Assembly (NCBI GenBank): GCA_937894495.1
Contig: CALCRR010000349.1
Location: 1 to 8,566 of the forward strand
Direction: 5' to 3'
Source: an uncultured Ruminococcus sp.
GTDB lineage: Bacteria; Bacillota; Clostridia; Oscillospirales; Ruminococcaceae
Length of the DNA stretch: 8,566 bases
Each line of letters opens with the position of its first letter. Within the stretch, counting starts at the first letter, position 1. Shown piece by piece: positions 6,113-8,566 of the stretch. Made by a program: the position numbers and the translations under genes. The notes under the pieces were generated by a model, which was given only the letters and a program-made list of their open reading frames with translations, was not told where the DNA came from and ran no database searches.

Positions 6113-6136
6113 AAATTATAAAAAGGGGAGATTTTC

Positions 6137-7681
6137 TTGAAAGAACAAAAAAAGATTATTTCTATGGTTACGGTTGCTTTGATGTTGTTTTCAACTGTAG
6201 TCTGCGACTTATCTGTTTATGCTGATAAGTCTTATGAGAAAACAAAAGAACCAGAAGAGGTGATGAGAGAAGACGAACTATTTTTTGATGAGTCACTCGA
6301 TAAGAGTCCCAATAATTTTGACTACAGCACCTTACTGTGTGACGAAGACACTTTTTACATTCCGGAAGATGTTTTTAATGAAATTCCCAGACCTTATGCT
6401 CGTGACTTAGAACTTGAAAATGGAAGTTATAAAACTGAAAGTTTGAGAAGTTATTCTCCAGTTGTTGATTTATCAGACAATTTCCCATCTGTAATGGACC
6501 AATATCCACAGAATTCCTGTACTGCTTTTGCGATAGCGTATGCAAAATCCTACCAAGAAATTATTGAACATGGTTGGTCACCAACAGCTAATCTATCACA
6601 TATGAGTCCTTCTTATGTATATAATAGTTTAAATGGCGGAGTTGATAATGGCATAAATCTTTATACTGCTTTGAACTTTGTTCAACAGAATGGAATATGC
6701 TCTCTTAAAGATATGCCATTTTATGAAACAGATTATACTACTCAACCAAATACATATCAAGCTTCAAAAGCTTCAAACTTTAAGATAGATTCTTATAGCA
6801 GTGCAACTACTACAAATGAATTAAAAGCTGCTTTGCAAGAAGGAAAACCCGGTTTGGTTTCAACTCGAGTATATACTGATTTCCATTTACAAGGTAGCAA
6901 TACTATCTATGATGATATTTCAGGTAGTTTTGAAGGATATCATGCAATATGTGTTGTAGGATATAATGATAACTTACAAGCTTTCAAATTCATTAACTCA
7001 TGGGGTACTACTTATGGAAATAACGGTTATGGTTATATCTCATATAATTTATTTGAAAATGCTTATGACGGAAACAAAAAAATCTGCCGATATGGTGCAT
7101 TAATAATGGAAGACTCAAGCCAGCATTACACAACTAAGCCGTTAGCTATCGAAGCTGTAAACGATTTGCCTGTTTATGTAGGAAGCAATATGCATACCCA
7201 AAAAACAGAGAACGGACAAAATGTTGTAATTAGTGCAGGAGAAAAAGTAATAGTTAACAGTATCTATAAACTATTTCCCGGAGATTCGCCTGTATTTAAG
7301 ATCAATGGCGGTTATATTTCAGCAAAATTAGAGGACTCAATTGAAACTCAGGCTTTTACAGTAAGATTTGTAAAAACTGACGGTGTTACCGGAAATATGC
7401 CAGACCAAACCGTGATATTTGGCATAACAAGTCATCTTAATCAAAACCAGTATTCAAGATCAGGTTATACCTTCAAGGGCTGGTGTGCAAAAAGAATAGA
7501 AAATGATGTAAATAAATTCTTGTGCGATGTTGACGGAACAACAAAGTGGAAGACCTATGCAGAAATACAGCAAAATAACTATCCATTGCATATATACCGT
7601 GACGAAGCACCCTTAGCAAGAACATCACCCATTCCTAATGATGTAGTATATATGTATCCGCAATGGACAAAGAACAATTGA
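6137..7681 (+). CDS. Secreted papain-family (C1) cysteine peptidase with C-terminal InlB-type repeat (514 aa)
   Basis: This protein is predicted to cleave peptide bonds outside the cell. It opens with a signal peptide: KEQKK, a hydrophobic core to about residue 28, and a probable cut after VYA at 29. A propeptide-like acidic region runs to about 105. The C1 catalytic domain (about 108-325) has the oxyanion Gln122 and nucleophile Cys128 in DQYPQNSCTAFA, His269 in GYHAICVVGYND, and Asn287 in INSWGTTYGNNGYGY. The usual Trp after the Cys is replaced by Thr. Residues about 335-405 (ending FKINGGYISAKLED) look like a small SH3-like wall-binding domain, a tentative reading. Residues about 407-511 match an InlB B-repeat/Listeria-Bacteroides repeat (MPDQTV, YTFKGW, final YPQW). 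The start is TTG at 6137 with GGGGAG six bases upstream; the ATG at residue 10 has no such site and would shorten the signal peptide. Base composition and codons (ATT, TTA, GGA) differ sharply from both neighbours, suggesting transfer. No dockerin is present. Confidence 0.9.
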   Translation: MKEQKKIISMVTVALMLFSTVVCDLSVYADKSYEKTKEPEEVMREDELFFDESLDKSPNNFDYSTLLCDEDTFYIPEDVFNEIPRPYARDLELENGSYKTESLRSYSPVVDLSDNFPSVMDQYPQNSCTAFAIAYAKSYQEIIEHGWSPTANLSHMSPSYVYNSLNGGVDNGINLYTALNFVQQNGICSLKDMPFYETDYTTQPNTYQASKASNFKIDSYSSATTTNELKAALQEGKPGLVSTRVYTDFHLQGSNTIYDDISGSFEGYHAICVVGYNDNLQAFKFINSWGTTYGNNGYGYISYNLFENAYDGNKKICRYGALIMEDSSQHYTTKPLAIEAVNDLPVYVGSNMHTQKTENGQNVVISAGEKVIVNSIYKLFPGDSPVFKINGGYISAKLEDSIETQAFTVRFVKTDGVTGNMPDQTVIFGITSHLNQNQYSRSGYTFKGWCAKRIENDVNKFLCDVDGTTKWKTYAEIQQNNYPLHIYRDEAPLARTSPIPNDVVYMYPQWTKNN

Positions 7682-7697
7682 AAGTAGGTTGATATTT

Positions 7698-8566
7698 ATG
7701 ACAGCAAAAAAGATGACCGCAGGGCTTTTAGCTCTGTCCATGATATTCTCGGGAGCTGTGCTGACAGGGGCTGAGCTGCCTTTGAGCAAGGCTTGTGCAG
7801 AAGCAGAAGAAGAAGAACAGTATAAGACCTGCGAGGGCTTTATCTACTCGGTGGAGAGTGACGGCACAGTGACCATAAGAAATTATAATGGCGACGCCGA
7901 AACTCTGGTGATACCCTCAGAGATAGAGGGCAAGCCTGTGACGGCAATAGGACATTACTACCCCAACCTTGACCCCACGGCAGAGCAGAGGTCTGAGCCT
8001 GTTGTAGAAGGTCATGTGGTCGGTGAGGTGATAATGGGCGCATTTGAGCATGACCACCCCGGCATTAAAACCATTATCCTGCCCGACACCGTGACCGCCC
8101 TTGACTCAAACTTTATCGGCTGCGACGACCTTGAAAGCATAGAGTTTGGCAGCGGTATCACCGAGATACCCTTTGACTGCTGCGGCGGACTTAAAAAGCT
8201 CAGCGAGGTAAAGATAAAGCTGGGCGTCACCAGAATAGGCAACCAGGCATTTGACTACTGCCCCGCCCTCAAGGAGCTGCACCTGCCTGCGTCTGTTGAG
8301 GATATAGGCAACCGTGCCTTTGGGTTCAAAAACGGTCTGACCGACGAGGTGTATGATGATTTTACCCTGTACTGCACCGAGAACAGCGCAGCCAAAGCAT
8401 ATGCCGAAAAGAACGGCATAAACTATGTTTTAGAGGATAAGCCCCAGCGTGCCGCCGGCGATATCACATGGGACGGCAGGCTGGACACCAAGGACGCCAT
8501 GAAATCAGTCGCATTTGCAAAAAAGACCTCAGCCCCCAAAAGCGAAGATGAATTTGCCGCCGCAGA
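7698..8566 (+). CDS. Secreted BspA-type leucine-rich-repeat protein with dockerin, 3' end beyond the window
   Basis: The frame stays open from the ATG at 7698 to the window end (289 codons). A signal peptide is evident: MTAKK, a hydrophobic stretch 7-24, and a probable cut near ACA at 34. Residues about 46-245 are a TpLRR/BspA-like (LRR_5) domain: IPSEIEGKPVTAIG at 72-85 and repeats of the pattern IxLPxxVxxIGxxAFxxCxxL between about 123 and 208. A cap typical of these proteins follows (NSAAKAYAEKNGINYV, 229-244). Residues 254-276 are a dockerin-like calcium loop, GDITWDGRLDTKD, with D255, D259, D263 and D266 in ligand positions and Thr257 and Trp258 where Asn and Gly are usual. The second half of the dockerin would lie past 8566. 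It is therefore likely a cellulosomal or surface-scaffolded binding protein. It starts 16 bases after the peptidase gene with a weak AGTAGG site, no promoter or terminator between, so cotranscription is likely. Composition matches the rest of the chromosome, not the peptidase gene. Confidence 0.85.
   Translation, partial: MTAKKMTAGLLALSMIFSGAVLTGAELPLSKACAEAEEEEQYKTCEGFIYSVESDGTVTIRNYNGDAETLVIPSEIEGKPVTAIGHYYPNLDPTAEQRSEPVVEGHVVGEVIMGAFEHDHPGIKTIILPDTVTALDSNFIGCDDLESIEFGSGITEIPFDCCGGLKKLSEVKIKLGVTRIGNQAFDYCPALKELHLPASVEDIGNRAFGFKNGLTDEVYDDFTLYCTENSAAKAYAEKNGINYVLEDKPQRAAGDITWDGRLDTKDAMKSVAFAKKTSAPKSEDEFAAA

Larger units (their letters stand above)
5894..6136. other. AT-rich divergent intergenic region
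   Basis: This stretch separates the minus-strand regulatory operon from the plus-strand peptidase gene. It is extremely AT-rich: one 60-base line (6061-6120) contains only six G or C. It holds no credible reading frame on either strand. It contains a degenerate direct repeat (5943-6029), a -10 box at 6068-6073, three copies of a 10-base motif and an 18-bp inverted repeat, listed separately. The part from 5894 to 5942 shows nothing I can name. Confidence 0.8.

Noticed and set aside
5894..6136. Riboswitch, small RNA gene or tRNA in the intergenic region
   Set aside because: Apart from the inverted repeats no conserved RNA core or GC-bearing structured element is visible, and the sequence is too AT-rich to support one by eye.
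5894..7697. Mobile element carrying the peptidase gene
   Set aside because: Composition suggests transfer, but no transposase, integrase, terminal repeats, target duplication or tRNA attachment site was found at either border.
7840..8242. Two minus-strand open frames opposite the leucine-rich-repeat gene
   Set aside because: They lie antisense to a frame with a signal peptide, LRR repeats and a dockerin loop, and their translations are low-complexity Ser/Pro/Arg-rich sequences.

Overview
The window reads as chromosomal DNA from a Gram-positive, cellulosome-bearing gut or rumen clostridium, most like Ruminococcus (Oscillospiraceae). Four things point there. Ribosome binding sites are strong GGAGG types. 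The consensus promoters are of the vegetative sigma type. A two-component system sits next to an FtsX-type ABC exporter. The last gene encodes a secreted leucine-rich-repeat protein ending in a dockerin-like calcium loop. Genus is an inference from these traits, not from a database match.

Layout. At the left edge (1-97, minus strand) are the first codons of a gene that runs out of the window, with a near-perfect consensus promoter and ribosome binding site. A hairpin terminator (107-137) separates it from a minus-strand block that occupies 189-5835. In transcription order this block holds a response regulator (5835-5224), an overlapping sensor kinase (5236-4016), a strong terminator (4007-3971), then a separately promoted ABC ATPase (3874-3182) and a 998-residue two-repeat FtsX permease (3185-189). 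An AT-rich divergent intergenic region (5836-6136) follows. On the plus strand are a secreted papain-family (C1) cysteine peptidase with an InlB/Listeria-Bacteroides-type repeat at its C-terminus (6137-7681) and, 16 bases on, a secreted BspA-type leucine-rich-repeat protein with the first half of a dockerin (7698 to the window end, incomplete).

How it may work together. The regulator's DNA-binding domain resembles the BceR group. A site of the form TnACA-N4-TGTAA, which I recall as that group's operator, lies exactly where the -35 box of the ATPase-permease promoter should be. The simplest reading is that an extracellular signal sensed by the kinase switches on the exporter, as in peptide-antibiotic stress modules. 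The exporter itself is not a standard BceB and the kinase is not a short BceS type, so the module looks mixed. The peptidase gene and its upstream DNA are much more AT-rich than everything on either side and use different codons, which suggests separate ancestry. The promoter of the peptidase gene carries three copies of a 10-base motif, two of them forming a perfect 18-bp inverted repeat just downstream of the -10 box. This is the most unusual regulatory structure in the window. No tRNA, rRNA, CRISPR array or transposase was seen.
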